This document shows, one piece after another, positions 24,452-33,622 of a DNA stretch of 64,000 bases. The notes beneath the pieces were generated by a model. That model saw only the letters and a list, made by a program, of their open reading frames with translations, was not told the DNA's origin and ran no database searches. The stretch's first letter is position 1, and every line of letters begins with the position of its first letter. Source of the DNA: Paracoccus denitrificans (lineage in GTDB: Bacteria; Pseudomonadota; Alphaproteobacteria; Rhodobacterales; Rhodobacteraceae); contig QFNE01000012.1 in assembly GCA_003240735.1 (NCBI GenBank), positions 1-64,000 on the forward strand. The letters are read 5' to 3'. The position numbers were made by a program, and so were the translations under genes.

Positions 24452-25681
24452 TCAGATCGCGTGATCACCATCCGCGTCGATGACGCGTGTCGGCAGGCCC
24501 ATCGTCCCCAACAGCTCAAGGAACGGGCGCGCCGGCAAGTCTTCGACGTTGGCCATGCGTTTCACGTCCCAGACACCGCGCGCAACCAGAACTGCGGCAG
24601 CGACAGGCGGCACGCCAGCGGTATAGCTGATGCCTTGGCTTCCCACCTCGGAATAGGCGTCCTTGTGGTCGGCGACGTTGTAGATGAACACCTCGGCCGG
24701 TTTGCCGTCCCGGGTGCCCTTGACCAGATCACCGATGCAGGTCTTGCCGGTGTAGTCAGGCGCAAGGCTGGCCGGATCGGGAAGGACGGCCTTCACGACC
24801 TTCAGCGGCACAACGTCGGACCCTTCGGCGGTTTTCACCGGCTGTTCGGACAACAGTCCCAGTGACTGCAGCACCGTGAAGACGTTGATGTAATGCGCAC
24901 CGAACCCCATCCAGAACCGAACGTCGGCGTTCTTGTAACGCGACGACAGGCTGTGGACTTCGTCATGGCCCGACAGATAAGCGGTCTGCTTGCCGACGAC
25001 GGGCAGATCCCATTCGCGGCCGACCTCGAACATCTTGTTTTCCTGCCACGCACCTTTCTGCCACGAATAGACCGTGCCAGTGAATTCGCGGAAGTTGATT
25101 TCAGGATCGAAATTGGTCGCGAAGTAGCGACCGTGGCTGCCGGCGTTGATATCGACGATGTCGATAGACGTGACCTCGTCGAAATACTCATCCTCGGCCA
25201 GGCGCGCATAGGCGTTGACGACGCCCGGATCGAACCCGGCGCCCAGAATCGCCGTGACGCCCGCCTTTTCACACGCCTCGCGACGCTTCCATTCGTAGTT
25301 ACCGTACCACGGCGGCGCCTCGCAGACCTTCGCCGGGTCTTCGTGAATGGCCGTGTCGATATAGGCCGCACCGGTGTCGATGCATCCCTGAAGGACGGTC
25401 ATGTTGATGAAGGCCGAGCCAACGTTAATCACGATCTTCGCGTCGACCTGACGGATCAGCGCGGCGACAGCGCCCGCGTCCATCGCGTCCAGCGTGTGGG
25501 TCGTGATCGGCGCGGAATGGCCCTTGCCCTTGATCCCTTCAACGATGGCGTCCGCCTTGGCGCGGGTCCGGTTCGCGATGTGGATCTCACCAAACTCGGC
25601 GGCGTGCTGCACCACCTTGTGGGCGCTGACCTGAGCGACGCCACCGGCGCCGATGATTAGGACATTGGGCTTGTTGGCCAA
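24452..25681 (-). CDS. Carboxynorspermidine/carboxyspermidine dehydrogenase
   Basis: A 409-residue saccharopine dehydrogenase family enzyme that condenses aspartate semialdehyde with a diamine and reduces the product with NADPH to carboxy(nor)spermidine. The N-terminus has the Rossmann motif VLIIGAGGVAQVSAHK; further marks are NVGSAFINMTVLQGC, DTAIHEDPAKVCE and GAGFDPGVVNAYAR. It lies 36 bases downstream of the matching decarboxylase gene, so the pair forms the alternative spermidine pathway that does not use S-adenosylmethionine decarboxylase. True saccharopine dehydrogenase is unlikely given this neighbour. Confidence 0.88.
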   Translation of the reverse strand: MANKPNVLIIGAGGVAQVSAHKVVQHAAEFGEIHIANRTRAKADAIVEGIKGKGHSAPITTHTLDAMDAGAVAALIRQVDAKIVINVGSAFINMTVLQGCIDTGAAYIDTAIHEDPAKVCEAPPWYGNYEWKRREACEKAGVTAILGAGFDPGVVNAYARLAEDEYFDEVTSIDIVDINAGSHGRYFATNFDPEINFREFTGTVYSWQKGAWQENKMFEVGREWDLPVVGKQTAYLSGHDEVHSLSSRYKNADVRFWMGFGAHYINVFTVLQSLGLLSEQPVKTAEGSDVVPLKVVKAVLPDPASLAPDYTGKTCIGDLVKGTRDGKPAEVFIYNVADHKDAYSEVGSQGISYTAGVPPVAAAVLVARGVWDVKRMANVEDLPARPFLELLGTMGLPTRVIDADGDHAI

Positions 25682-25717
25682 CTGTCAAAGCTCCTTCTTA
25701 GAACGCAGCTTGGAAAA

Positions 25718-26818
25718 TCAGGACAGGCTGTCCCGATAGTCGTCATAGGTGAACGTCCGGACCGTCGTGATGGTGCCGTCCAGTTCGCGGATACAGATCG
25801 CGGGCATGGCGACGCCGTTGAACCAGTTCTTCTTCACCATGGTGTAACCGGCGGCGTCCTGTACGCTGATCCGGTCGCCGACATGCAGCGGGCGTTCGAA
25901 CCGGGCATCCCCGAAGATATCGCCCGCGAGGCATGATTTTCCCGCGATCTGATACGCGTGTTCACCCTGCTGAGGCAGCTTTGCGTTCTCGCGGTAGATC
26001 AGCAGATCAAGCATATGCGCCTCGATGCTGCTGTCGACGATGGCCAGCTGTTTGCCGTTGTCGAGCAGGTCCAGCACCGTCAGCTCCAACGTCGTGGTGC
26101 CGGTGATGCTGGCTTCTCCCGGTTCCAGATAGACCTGCACGCCGTAGCGATCGGCGAACGCGCGCAGGCGGTCAGCCAGCGCATCCAGCGGATAGTCGTC
26201 GCCCGTGAAATGGATCCCGCCGCCAAGGCTGACCCATTCCAGCTTTTCCAGAAACGGCCCGAACTCTGCTTCGATGCGGTCCAGCTGTTCGCTGAACAGA
26301 TCGAAGTCGCGGTTTTCGCAGTTGTAGTGGATCATCACACCGCTGATCCGGTCGAGCGCCTGTTCCAGCCGCGCCACGTCCCATTCGCCAAGGCGAGAAA
26401 ACGGACGGGCTGGATCGGCCAGATCGAAGCCGCTGGTCGAAAAGCGCGGGTTCAGGCGCAGACCGCGCGCCACGCCCTGCGCCCGCTCTCCAAAACGGTC
26501 CAGCTGGCCAAGGCTGTTGAAGATGATCTTGTCGGCATACCCGACCGCCTCGTCGATTTCGTGGTCGGCCCAAGCCACCGAATAGGCGTGCGTTTCGCCT
26601 CCGAACTTCTCGCGGCCCAGATGCAGCTCATAAAGCGACGAAGATGTCGTGCCGTCCATGAACTGCGACATCTGGTCGAACACGCCCCATGTCGCAAAGC
26701 ATTTCAGTGCCAGCAACGTCTTGGCCCCGGACCGTTCACGCAGGCGCACCATCTTGTCCATGTTGGACTGCAGTTTCGCGCGGTCGATCAGGTAGAACGG
26801 GGTCTTGGGTTCGGTCAT
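25718..26818 (-). CDS. nspC: Carboxynorspermidine decarboxylase
   Basis: A PLP-dependent alanine-racemase-fold decarboxylase (366 residues) that turns carboxy(nor)spermidine into (nor)spermidine. Marks are TPFYLIDRAKLQSNM, the PLP lysine in LLALKCFATWG, MIHYNCENRDFDLFS, SLGGGIHFTGDDYP and YLEPGEA, and CLAGDIFGD near the C-terminal active site. The start at 26818 (MTEPKTPF) fits the family; the open frame continues 38 codons upstream without similarity. First gene of the polyamine pair. Confidence 0.93.
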   Translation of the reverse strand: MTEPKTPFYLIDRAKLQSNMDKMVRLRERSGAKTLLALKCFATWGVFDQMSQFMDGTTSSSLYELHLGREKFGGETHAYSVAWADHEIDEAVGYADKIIFNSLGQLDRFGERAQGVARGLRLNPRFSTSGFDLADPARPFSRLGEWDVARLEQALDRISGVMIHYNCENRDFDLFSEQLDRIEAEFGPFLEKLEWVSLGGGIHFTGDDYPLDALADRLRAFADRYGVQVYLEPGEASITGTTTLELTVLDLLDNGKQLAIVDSSIEAHMLDLLIYRENAKLPQQGEHAYQIAGKSCLAGDIFGDARFERPLHVGDRISVQDAAGYTMVKKNWFNGVAMPAICIRELDGTITTVRTFTYDDYRDSLS

Positions 26819-26979
26819 CTTGGACCCTTCTGGCAACAGGGGCGTGCGGGAAAAGCGAAGCGCGGATATAGGCACGCGTTCCCCTTTACACAAGCAAACG
26901 CGACGCTTGCGTGACGCTGGCGGACCCCCCACTTGCTGGTTAGAGTTATCTGCAAATTCAGGACGGAAAGGACCGCACC

Positions 26980-27237
26980 ATGGCCGCTCAAGTCGAAATC
27001 TATGCCACCCGCACGTGCCCCTATTGCATCGCGGCGCGCGCGCTTCTGGACCGCAAGGGCGTCAGCTATGAGGTGATCGATGTAGGCGCCGAACCTGACC
27101 GGCGCGCAGAGATGACGCAGCGCGCGGATGGTCGCCGCACGGTTCCGCAGATATTCATCAATGGCCAGCATGTCGGCGGGTCCGATGACCTGCATGCGCT
27201 AGACCGCGCAGACAAGCTTGACCCGCTGCTGGCGTGA
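26980..27237 (+). CDS. grxC: Glutaredoxin 3
   Basis: An 85-residue class I glutaredoxin with the dithiol active site TCPYC (about residues 12-16), the TVPQIFING segment with the cis-Pro, and HVGGSDDLHALD that binds glutathione. It reduces disulphides and glutathionylated proteins in the cytoplasm. GGAAAGGA precedes the ATG. The stop overlaps the GTG start of the next gene; grxC followed by a nitrilase is a common rhodobacterial pair. Confidence 0.95.
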   Translation: MAAQVEIYATRTCPYCIAARALLDRKGVSYEVIDVGAEPDRRAEMTQRADGRRTVPQIFINGQHVGGSDDLHALDRADKLDPLLA

Positions 27238-28085
27238 CGACCATGATGAAGGCCGCGCTGGTCCAACTGAGTTCGGGCGACGACCCCGCGGCCAATCTGG
27301 TCGTGACGCGCAGCCTGATCGACGAGGCCGCGTCCGGCGGTGCCACGCTGATCCAGACTCCAGAGGTCACGAACCTGCTGACGCCCGACCCCGACCGGCG
27401 CGCCGCCTTGGTGCGGCCCGAATCGCAGGACGCGACGCTGGCCGCGTTGCGTCAGTCGGCCGCGGATCATGGCGTCTGGCTGATAATCGGATCGCTGTCG
27501 CTCCGCGAAGACAGGGGCGATGACCAGCGACTGGTCAACCGCAGCTTTCTGATCGATCCGGCAGGAGAGATCGTCGCGCGCTACGACAAGATCCACATGT
27601 TCGACGTGGCGATCTCGGAAACCGAGACATTCAGCGAAAGCACCGGCTTTCGCCCCGGCGATCAGGCGGTCGTGGGGCAGGGCGATGCCCCGATCGGGAT
27701 GTCGGTCTGTTACGACCTGCGCTTTCCCCATCTGTACCGCCGACTGACGCATGCGGGCGCCGAGATCCTCTCGATCCCGGCGGCGTTCAACCCGACGACG
27801 GGGGCCGCGCATTGGGACGTTCTGCTGCGCGCACGTGCGATTGAAAACGGTGCGTTCGTTCTGGCCGCGGCGCAGTGTGGGGTCAGTCCGTCCCCGCACA
27901 CCCCGAATGCACGACCCCGGCGGAACTACGGACATTCGACCGCGGTCGCGCCGTGGGGTGAGGTGCTTGTCCAGATGGGGGATGAGCCGGGCGTGGCACT
28001 GGTCGATCTGGATCTGTCGCGTGTGGCGCAGGCCCGAAGTCAGGTTCCCGCATGGCGGCACGATCCGGTCATCTTCGGCCCATGA
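27234..28085 (+). CDS. Carbon-nitrogen hydrolase (NIT-type amidase)
   Basis: A 283-residue nitrilase-superfamily protein. The Glu-Lys-Cys triad is in TPEVTN (about residue 44), YDKIHMFDV and VCYDLRFP. The pattern fits the NIT1/NIT2 branch, which includes deaminated glutathione amidase and omega-amidase; linkage to grxC favours the glutathione-repair role, an inference. The annotated start is GTG 27234 overlapping the grxC stop; ATG 27243 or 27246 are alternatives. Confidence 0.88.
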   Translation: MTTMMKAALVQLSSGDDPAANLVVTRSLIDEAASGGATLIQTPEVTNLLTPDPDRRAALVRPESQDATLAALRQSAADHGVWLIIGSLSLREDRGDDQRLVNRSFLIDPAGEIVARYDKIHMFDVAISETETFSESTGFRPGDQAVVGQGDAPIGMSVCYDLRFPHLYRRLTHAGAEILSIPAAFNPTTGAAHWDVLLRARAIENGAFVLAAAQCGVSPSPHTPNARPRRNYGHSTAVAPWGEVLVQMGDEPGVALVDLDLSRVAQARSQVPAWRHDPVIFGP

Positions 28086-28095
28086 AGATCAAGGC

Positions 28096-28548
28096 ATGAA
28101 GTCCAAGGACGGCCCAAGCGCCTCGATCGCGGCAAGCCTGTTTGCCGAGGTGCTGATTTCCGAACAGCTCGCGCGCACCATGGTCACGCGCGCGCTGCCC
28201 AAGGGCATGCAGCTGTCGCATTTTTCGGTTCTGAACCTGCTGGCGCATGTGAACGAAGAACGCACCCCCGCCCAGTTGGCCGAGGCGTTTCACGTCGGAC
28301 GCAGCGCGATGACGAACACCCTGTCCCGGTTGGAATGGAACGGTTGGGTCCATATCCGCCCCGACTGGGATGACGCGCGTCGCAAGTTCGTGTCGATCAG
28401 CCCGACGGGCCGTTCCGCCCGTGACGCGGCGTTGGCCGCGTTCATGCCCCTGTTGTCCCGCGTCACCGACGATCTGGGTCAGGAACAGGTCCGGGCCATC
28501 CTGCCGGTTCTTCGCGCGCTGCGCGAGCGGCTGGAGGACGAGATCTAG
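28096..28548 (+). CDS. MarR family transcriptional regulator
   Basis: A 150-residue protein with a winged helix: MQLSHFSVLNLLAHV, then TPAQLAEAFHVGRSAMTNTL as helix-turn-helix and RRKFVSISPTGR as wing. The protein begins 10 bases after the nitrilase gene and is probably co-transcribed. Ligand and targets are unknown. The start at 28096 (MKSKDG) is the only reasonable one outside the upstream gene. Confidence 0.88.
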   Translation: MKSKDGPSASIAASLFAEVLISEQLARTMVTRALPKGMQLSHFSVLNLLAHVNEERTPAQLAEAFHVGRSAMTNTLSRLEWNGWVHIRPDWDDARRKFVSISPTGRSARDAALAAFMPLLSRVTDDLGQEQVRAILPVLRALRERLEDEI

Positions 28549-28550
28549 AT

Positions 28551-29306
28551 TTAGCGTCTGATCCCGGTCATCGAATAGTTCATGCCAAGATCACGCCGCG
28601 ACAGCGACCAGGACCATGTGACCGGGTTGAAGACCATGCCCGTACGGTCGACCACCCGGGCGCCAGCTGCATCGAACATGGCGGCCAGATCGTCGGGCAG
28701 GATGAACCGGCGCCAGTCATGCGTGCCCTTGGGCAGCCACCGCATCACCCATTCAGCCCCGATGATTCCCAGGACAAAGCTTTTCGGTGTGCGGTTCAGC
28801 GTCGACATGATCAGCATCCCGCCGGGGCGCAGCAGGCGGGTGCAGGTCGTGACGAATTCCTGCGGGTCGGCGACATGCTCGACGATCTCCAGCGCCAGAA
28901 CCACGTCGAATTGCGCACCGTCCGCGGCAAGCGATTCGGCCGTGACGTTCTGGTAATCGATGCTCAGCCCGGATTGCTGGGCGTGCAGCTTGGCGACTGT
29001 GATGTTTCTGTCAGCGGCATCCGCGCCGGTGACGGTCGCGCCCAGTCGGGCCATCGGCTCGGCGATCAGGCCGCCACCGCACCCGATATCCAGAATGCGC
29101 AAGCCGTCGAACGGGCGGGGGGCTTTGCGGTCACGGGCGAATTCGGCGGCGATCTGGGACACGACATAATCCAGCCGCGTCGGGTTCATCATGTGCAGCG
29201 GCTTGAACTTGCCGGCAGGGTCCCACCATTCATCCGCCATCGCCTGAAATTTGGCCACTTCACCGGGGTCGATGCTGGACTTGGCGTCGGATGCGTCATT
29301 CGGCAT
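28551..29306 (-). CDS. ubiG: Ubiquinone biosynthesis O-methyltransferase
   Basis: Carries out both O-methylations in ubiquinone synthesis with S-adenosylmethionine. The 251-residue protein has DEWWDPAGKFKPLHMMNPTR near the N-terminus, the SAM motif ILDIGCGGGLIAEPMARLG, LALEIVEHVADP and STLNRTPKSF. The start at 29306 (MPNDASD) fits the family. Divergent from pip across 46 bases, so the two share a short promoter region; the 3' end is two bases from that of the MarR gene. Confidence 0.95.
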   Translation of the reverse strand: MPNDASDAKSSIDPGEVAKFQAMADEWWDPAGKFKPLHMMNPTRLDYVVSQIAAEFARDRKAPRPFDGLRILDIGCGGGLIAEPMARLGATVTGADAADRNITVAKLHAQQSGLSIDYQNVTAESLAADGAQFDVVLALEIVEHVADPQEFVTTCTRLLRPGGMLIMSTLNRTPKSFVLGIIGAEWVMRWLPKGTHDWRRFILPDDLAAMFDAAGARVVDRTGMVFNPVTWSWSLSRRDLGMNYSMTGIRR

Positions 29307-29352
29307 GGTGTTCCCCTTGGTGTCATCGCTTGGCCGGGTATATAGTCGCAAG

Positions 29353-30330
29353 ATGGACCGCATGGCAGACCCAATCGCCGGACCGCAGAACACGCCCCCG
29401 TCGGGGCGGTTGTTTCCGCCGTCCGAGCCGTTCGATCGCCGGATGATCCAGACCGGCGACGGTCACGAGATTTATGTCGAGCAATGCGGCCATCCGGACG
29501 GACGCCCCGTGGTCGTCCTGCACGGCGGACCGGGCGGGGGGTGCAGCCCGGTGATGCGCCGTTTTTTCGACCCCAAGCGATACCGGATCATCCTGTTCGA
29601 TCAGCGCGGATGCGGCCGCTCGCGTCCCGTGGCGTCCGTCACGGCTAACACGACGACCCATCTTGTTGCCGATATCGAGCTGATCCGCAGCGCGCTGGGT
29701 CTGGGACCGGTCGTCCTGTTCGGTGGCAGCTGGGGCGCAACGCTGGCGCTGGCCTATGCGCAGACCCACCCCGAGGGCGTTAGCGCGCTTGTCCTGCGGG
29801 GCGTGTTCCTGGGCATGCGCGACGAGTTGGACTGGTTCTACCGCGGTGGCGCGGCGCGGTTCTTTCCGGATTTGTGGGATCGCTTCATCGCACCGCTGCC
29901 AGACGATGAACGAGGCGACCCGATCACCGCCTATCACCGTCGGCTGTTCGATCCTGACCTGCCGACGCAGGTGCGGTTCGCCCAGCCGTGGGTCGCGTGG
30001 GAAAACAGTCTGGCCGGTCTGGAAACCTGTGCGGGCGGCACGGTGCCCTCTGAATATGCCCGGACATTCGCACGGCTTGAGTGCCACTATTTCCAGAACA
30101 ATTGCTTCATGGCCGACGGTCAGCTGCTGCGTGACCGTCACCGGATCGAACATCTGCCCGCCGTCATCATTCAAGGCCGTTATGATATGGTGTGCCCGCC
30201 TGCGTCGGCCTATGCACTGGCGGATGGGTGGGACGGCTGCGATCTGCGTCTTGTGCCCGCATCGGGCCACGCGCTGTCCGAGCCGCGGATCATGTCCGAA
30301 CTCGTCCGCGTCATGGCGACCCTGGCGTGA
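29353..30330 (+). CDS. pip: Proline iminopeptidase
   Basis: An alpha/beta-hydrolase (325 residues) that removes N-terminal proline from peptides. The oxyanion motif HGGPGGGCSP, the DQRGCGRS element typical of peptidase S33, the nucleophile in FGGSWGATLALA, Asp in GRYDMVCPP and His in ASGHALSE are all present. The start at 29353 precedes the SGRLFPPSEPFD segment usual in this family. The stop overlaps the next gene. Confidence 0.94.
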   Translation: MDRMADPIAGPQNTPPSGRLFPPSEPFDRRMIQTGDGHEIYVEQCGHPDGRPVVVLHGGPGGGCSPVMRRFFDPKRYRIILFDQRGCGRSRPVASVTANTTTHLVADIELIRSALGLGPVVLFGGSWGATLALAYAQTHPEGVSALVLRGVFLGMRDELDWFYRGGAARFFPDLWDRFIAPLPDDERGDPITAYHRRLFDPDLPTQVRFAQPWVAWENSLAGLETCAGGTVPSEYARTFARLECHYFQNNCFMADGQLLRDRHRIEHLPAVIIQGRYDMVCPPASAYALADGWDGCDLRLVPASGHALSEPRIMSELVRVMATLA

Positions 30331-31070
30331 GAGGCGGACTGGATTTCAGTTCATGGCAGAATGTCCTGTCGACGCTGGCCGGCATCGCGGTGTTCGCGCT
30401 GGTCGGGATCGGGATTCGCCTGCTGGTGATGATGCGGTTTCAGCAGCGCCGGGAACGGATGAACCGCCAGATCAATGAACGGCTGAAAGTCCTGATGGCG
30501 GCTTATCGGGTTCTGGGCGGATCATTCACCGGTCAACTGGGCGTCAGCCCTATGCACCGGCGGGACCTGCGCCAGCAGCAGACTGAGGGGGGACTTGATG
30601 CCGACGACGCCACAGGCGACCGTGGCCGCCGCATTCGCGATGCCGTCGAAGGGGCCCTGTCGGACATCTTTCTGCTTGGAACGGAAGAGCAAGTTCGCCT
30701 CGCCGAACGCGCCGCGCGCGATTTGGCAGAGGGGCGAGAGGTCAGGACCGCACAACTGGTCGTATCGCTGCGAGACTATATCCGCACCGCGCTGGACCTT
30801 GATCCGATCCCCACCGGTCTGATGATACCCGAACAAGGGCCGACTCGCCCCAATAGCGGGGGCGGCGGCGGAAAACGTGATGGTACGGGTGGCGGCAAGT
30901 CCGGCGGCGGTGGCGGCGGCATGGGTGGCGGCGGCGCTGGTATGGGTGCCGGTATGGGCGGCGGCGTGGGGCCGGGTAGCACCGTGGATCGCGCCGGCGC
31001 GTCGACAACCGATCCGCTGGCGGTTTCTGATCCGCTTTCGCCTGATGACTCGACAGATCCAGCGCGCTGA
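30327..31070 (+). CDS. Membrane-anchored hypothetical protein with Gly-rich tail
   Basis: Not recognised. A 247-residue protein starting with GTG 30327, which overlaps the pip stop. It has one membrane segment (about residues 13-34, VLSTLAGIAVFALVGIGIRL), a charged helical cytoplasmic part (about 35-155) with RDAVEGALSDIFLLGTEEQV, and a tail from about 170 composed mainly of Gly with Met and Lys, ending in Asp/Ser/Pro. The tail is low complexity and probably disordered. Coupling to pip may be only positional. Confidence 0.72.
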   Translation: MRGGLDFSSWQNVLSTLAGIAVFALVGIGIRLLVMMRFQQRRERMNRQINERLKVLMAAYRVLGGSFTGQLGVSPMHRRDLRQQQTEGGLDADDATGDRGRRIRDAVEGALSDIFLLGTEEQVRLAERAARDLAEGREVRTAQLVVSLRDYIRTALDLDPIPTGLMIPEQGPTRPNSGGGGGKRDGTGGGKSGGGGGGMGGGGAGMGAGMGGGVGPGSTVDRAGASTTDPLAVSDPLSPDDSTDPAR

Positions 31071-31160
31071 ATCACCCCACTTGCCAAGCCGCGCCCACGG
31101 GCCTATATCCCCCTTAACAGCGGCGCAGGCTTCCACCCCCTGCCCACCGGAAGCTTACGC

Positions 31161-31184
31161 ACGGGCCGCAAGGGCCCGTTTTTT
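31161..31184 (+). terminator. Terminator in the rimP leader
   Basis: Stem ACGGGCC / GGCCCGT (31161-31167 and 31173-31179) with loop GCAAG and six T residues. It lies 91 bases after the preceding gene and 35 bases before the rimP start, so it may end the pip transcript or attenuate the rimP-nusA-infB operon. Confidence 0.75.
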
Positions 31185-31219
31185 GTTTCTGGAATTTCAT
31201 TTCTCGTAAAGGGACGGCC

Positions 31220-31921
31220 ATGAACGATCTTGTTGCCAAGACCCCGATCGACCGGCGCATCGCCGAAATCATCACCCCGGTGATCGAAGACATGGGGTTC
31301 GAACTGGTCCGCCTGCGCTTGCAGGGCGGCAAGACGGCGACGTTGCAGATCATGGCTGATCGCCCAGAAGGCGGCATCAACGTCGATGACTGCGCGGAAA
31401 TCTCGACCGCGGTTTCGGCCACGTTGGACGTGGAAGACCCGCTGGAAGACCCCTACCACCTTGAGGTTTCCAGCCCTGGGATCGACCGGCCGCTGACGCG
31501 TCTCAAGGACTTTGCGATGTTCGAAGGCTATGACGCCCGGTTGGAGACGAACCAGCAGATCGACGGTCGCAAACGCTTCAAGGGCATCCTGGCCGGGGTC
31601 GAGGGCGACGAGGTCCTGCTGAACATCCAGGAGCATGGCGAGGAAACGACCATCGGGCTGAACTTCGACTGGCTGTCTGATGCCAAGCTGCTTTTGACCG
31701 ACGAACTGATCGCGGTGATGCTGCGGCAGCGCAAGGAGGCGGGGACCGCCCCGGCCGACGCGGATGCGCTGACTGACGGCATTCTGGACGGGTCCGCAAC
31801 TGACGGCGCGGAACTGGACGAAACCGCCTTTGACGAGATCGAAACCGAAGACGAATCCGATGACGATGACGACGCGGATTCCCCTGACGAAACCGGCGCC
31901 GCTCGCGCCGACAAGGAGTGA
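31220..31921 (+). CDS. rimP: Ribosome maturation factor RimP
   Basis: Needed for 30S subunit maturation. Family marks are EDMGFELVRLRLQG, GGINVDDCAEISTAVSATLD, YHLEVSSPGIDRPL, and a C-terminal SH3-like domain. The protein is 233 residues, longer than usual because of an acidic tail of about 55 residues rich in Asp and Glu (DESDDDDDADSPDE). First gene of rimP-nusA-ylxR-infB. Its stop is three bases before the nusA ATG. Confidence 0.95.
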   Translation: MNDLVAKTPIDRRIAEIITPVIEDMGFELVRLRLQGGKTATLQIMADRPEGGINVDDCAEISTAVSATLDVEDPLEDPYHLEVSSPGIDRPLTRLKDFAMFEGYDARLETNQQIDGRKRFKGILAGVEGDEVLLNIQEHGEETTIGLNFDWLSDAKLLLTDELIAVMLRQRKEAGTAPADADALTDGILDGSATDGAELDETAFDEIETEDESDDDDDADSPDETGAARADKE

Positions 31922-31924
31922 TTG

Positions 31925-33607
31925 ATGGCTATCACCTCTGCCAACCAGCTTGAGCTTTTGCAGACTGCCGAGGCGGTCGCACGTGAAAAGATGATCGACC
32001 CCGATCTGGTGATCGAGGCGATGGAAGACAGCCTCGCCCGGGCCGCCAAGTCGCGCTATGGGGCCGAGATGGACATCCACGTCAAGATCGACCGCAAGAA
32101 CGGCAACGCGACATTCACCCGCGTGCGCACCGTCGTCGACGAAGAAACGCTGGAAAACTATCAGGCGGAATTCACGCCGGATCAGGCCAAAGCCTATTTC
32201 GTGCCGGCCAAGGGCAACGAAAGCTTCTGGACCCGCGATGCGCAGCGCGTGCAGGATTTTGACGGTGCCCCCCAGATCGGTGACGTCTTTGAAGAAATCG
32301 TGCCCCCGGTCGAACTGGGCCGGATCGCCGCACAGTCGGCCAAGCAGGTCATCCTGCAACGCGTCCGCGAGGCCGAGCGTGACCGCCAGTACGAAGAATT
32401 CAAGGACCGCGCCGGCACCATCATCAACGGCGTCGTCAAGCGCGAGGAATACGGCAACATCATCGTCGATGTGGGCCGGGGCGAGGCGATCCTGCGTCGC
32501 AACGAAAAGATCGGCCGCGAAAGCTATCGCCCGAACGACCGCATCCGGGCCTACGTCAAGGATGTGCGCCGCGAAACGCGTGGCCCGCAGATCTTCCTGT
32601 CGCGCACCGATCCGCAGTTCATGGCGGAACTCTTCAAGATGGAAGTGCCGGAAATCTATGACGGCGTGATCGAGATCAAGGCTTGCGCCCGCGATCCGGG
32701 ATCGCGCGCCAAGATCGCCGTCATCAGCTATGACAACTCGATCGACCCGGTCGGGGCCTGCGTCGGTATGCGCGGCAGCCGTGTTCAGGCTGTCGTGGGC
32801 GAGTTACAGGGCGAAAAGATCGACATCATTCCGTGGTCGGACGATCAGGCGACGTTCCTTGTCAACGCGCTGCAGCCGGCCGAGGTCGCCAAGGTCGTCG
32901 TCGACGAAGAAGCAACCCGGATCGAGGTCGTGGTTCCCGAAGAGCAGCTTTCGCTGGCCATCGGTCGCCGCGGTCAGAATGTCCGTCTGGCCAGCCAGCT
33001 GACTGGCCTGGATATCGACATCCTGACCGAGGAGGAAGAATCCAAGCGTCGGCAGGCTGAATTCAACGCCCGCACCGGGCTGTTCATGGAAGCGCTGGAT
33101 CTGGACGAATTCTTCGCCCAGCTTCTGGTCGCCGAAGGGTTCACGAACCTGGAAGAAGTGGCCTATGTCGAGCTGGACGAGCTTTTGTCCATCGACGGCG
33201 TGGACGACAGCACGGCCGAGGAACTGCAGGCCCGTGCCCGCGACCACCTGGAAGCGGCCAACCGCGCCGCGCTGGAATCGGCCCGTGCGTTGGGTGCCGA
33301 AGACAGCCTGATCGAATTCGAAGGCCTGACCCCGCAAATGGTCGAAGCATTGGCCAAGGACGACGTCAAGACGCTGGAAGACTTTGCCACCTGCGCCGAC
33401 TGGGAACTGGCGGGCGGCTGGACCACGCAGAACGGTCAGCGCGTCAAGGATGACGGCCTGCTGGAGCCGTTCGGTGTCAGTCTGGAAACCGCACAGGACA
33501 TGATCATGACCGCACGTGTCATGCTGGGCTGGGTCGATCCGGACGAACTGAACCCGACGCCCGACGAAGACGCATCCGAGGCAGACCAGCAGGAGGCCGG
33601 GGTGTAA
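31925..33607 (+). CDS. nusA: Transcription termination/antitermination factor NusA
   Basis: Binds RNA polymerase and nascent RNA, controls pausing, termination and antitermination. The 560-residue protein has the N-terminal polymerase-binding domain, then S1, KH1 and KH2 domains (GSRAKIAVISYD, GACVGMRGSRVQAVVGELQG, LAIGRRGQNVRLASQLTG) and two C-terminal helix-hairpin-helix acidic repeats. AAGGAG lies six bases upstream of ATG 31925. Confidence 0.96.
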   Translation: MAITSANQLELLQTAEAVAREKMIDPDLVIEAMEDSLARAAKSRYGAEMDIHVKIDRKNGNATFTRVRTVVDEETLENYQAEFTPDQAKAYFVPAKGNESFWTRDAQRVQDFDGAPQIGDVFEEIVPPVELGRIAAQSAKQVILQRVREAERDRQYEEFKDRAGTIINGVVKREEYGNIIVDVGRGEAILRRNEKIGRESYRPNDRIRAYVKDVRRETRGPQIFLSRTDPQFMAELFKMEVPEIYDGVIEIKACARDPGSRAKIAVISYDNSIDPVGACVGMRGSRVQAVVGELQGEKIDIIPWSDDQATFLVNALQPAEVAKVVVDEEATRIEVVVPEEQLSLAIGRRGQNVRLASQLTGLDIDILTEEEESKRRQAEFNARTGLFMEALDLDEFFAQLLVAEGFTNLEEVAYVELDELLSIDGVDDSTAEELQARARDHLEAANRAALESARALGAEDSLIEFEGLTPQMVEALAKDDVKTLEDFATCADWELAGGWTTQNGQRVKDDGLLEPFGVSLETAQDMIMTARVMLGWVDPDELNPTPDEDASEADQQEAGV

Positions 33608-33622
33608 CGCCCCGGAACCGGT

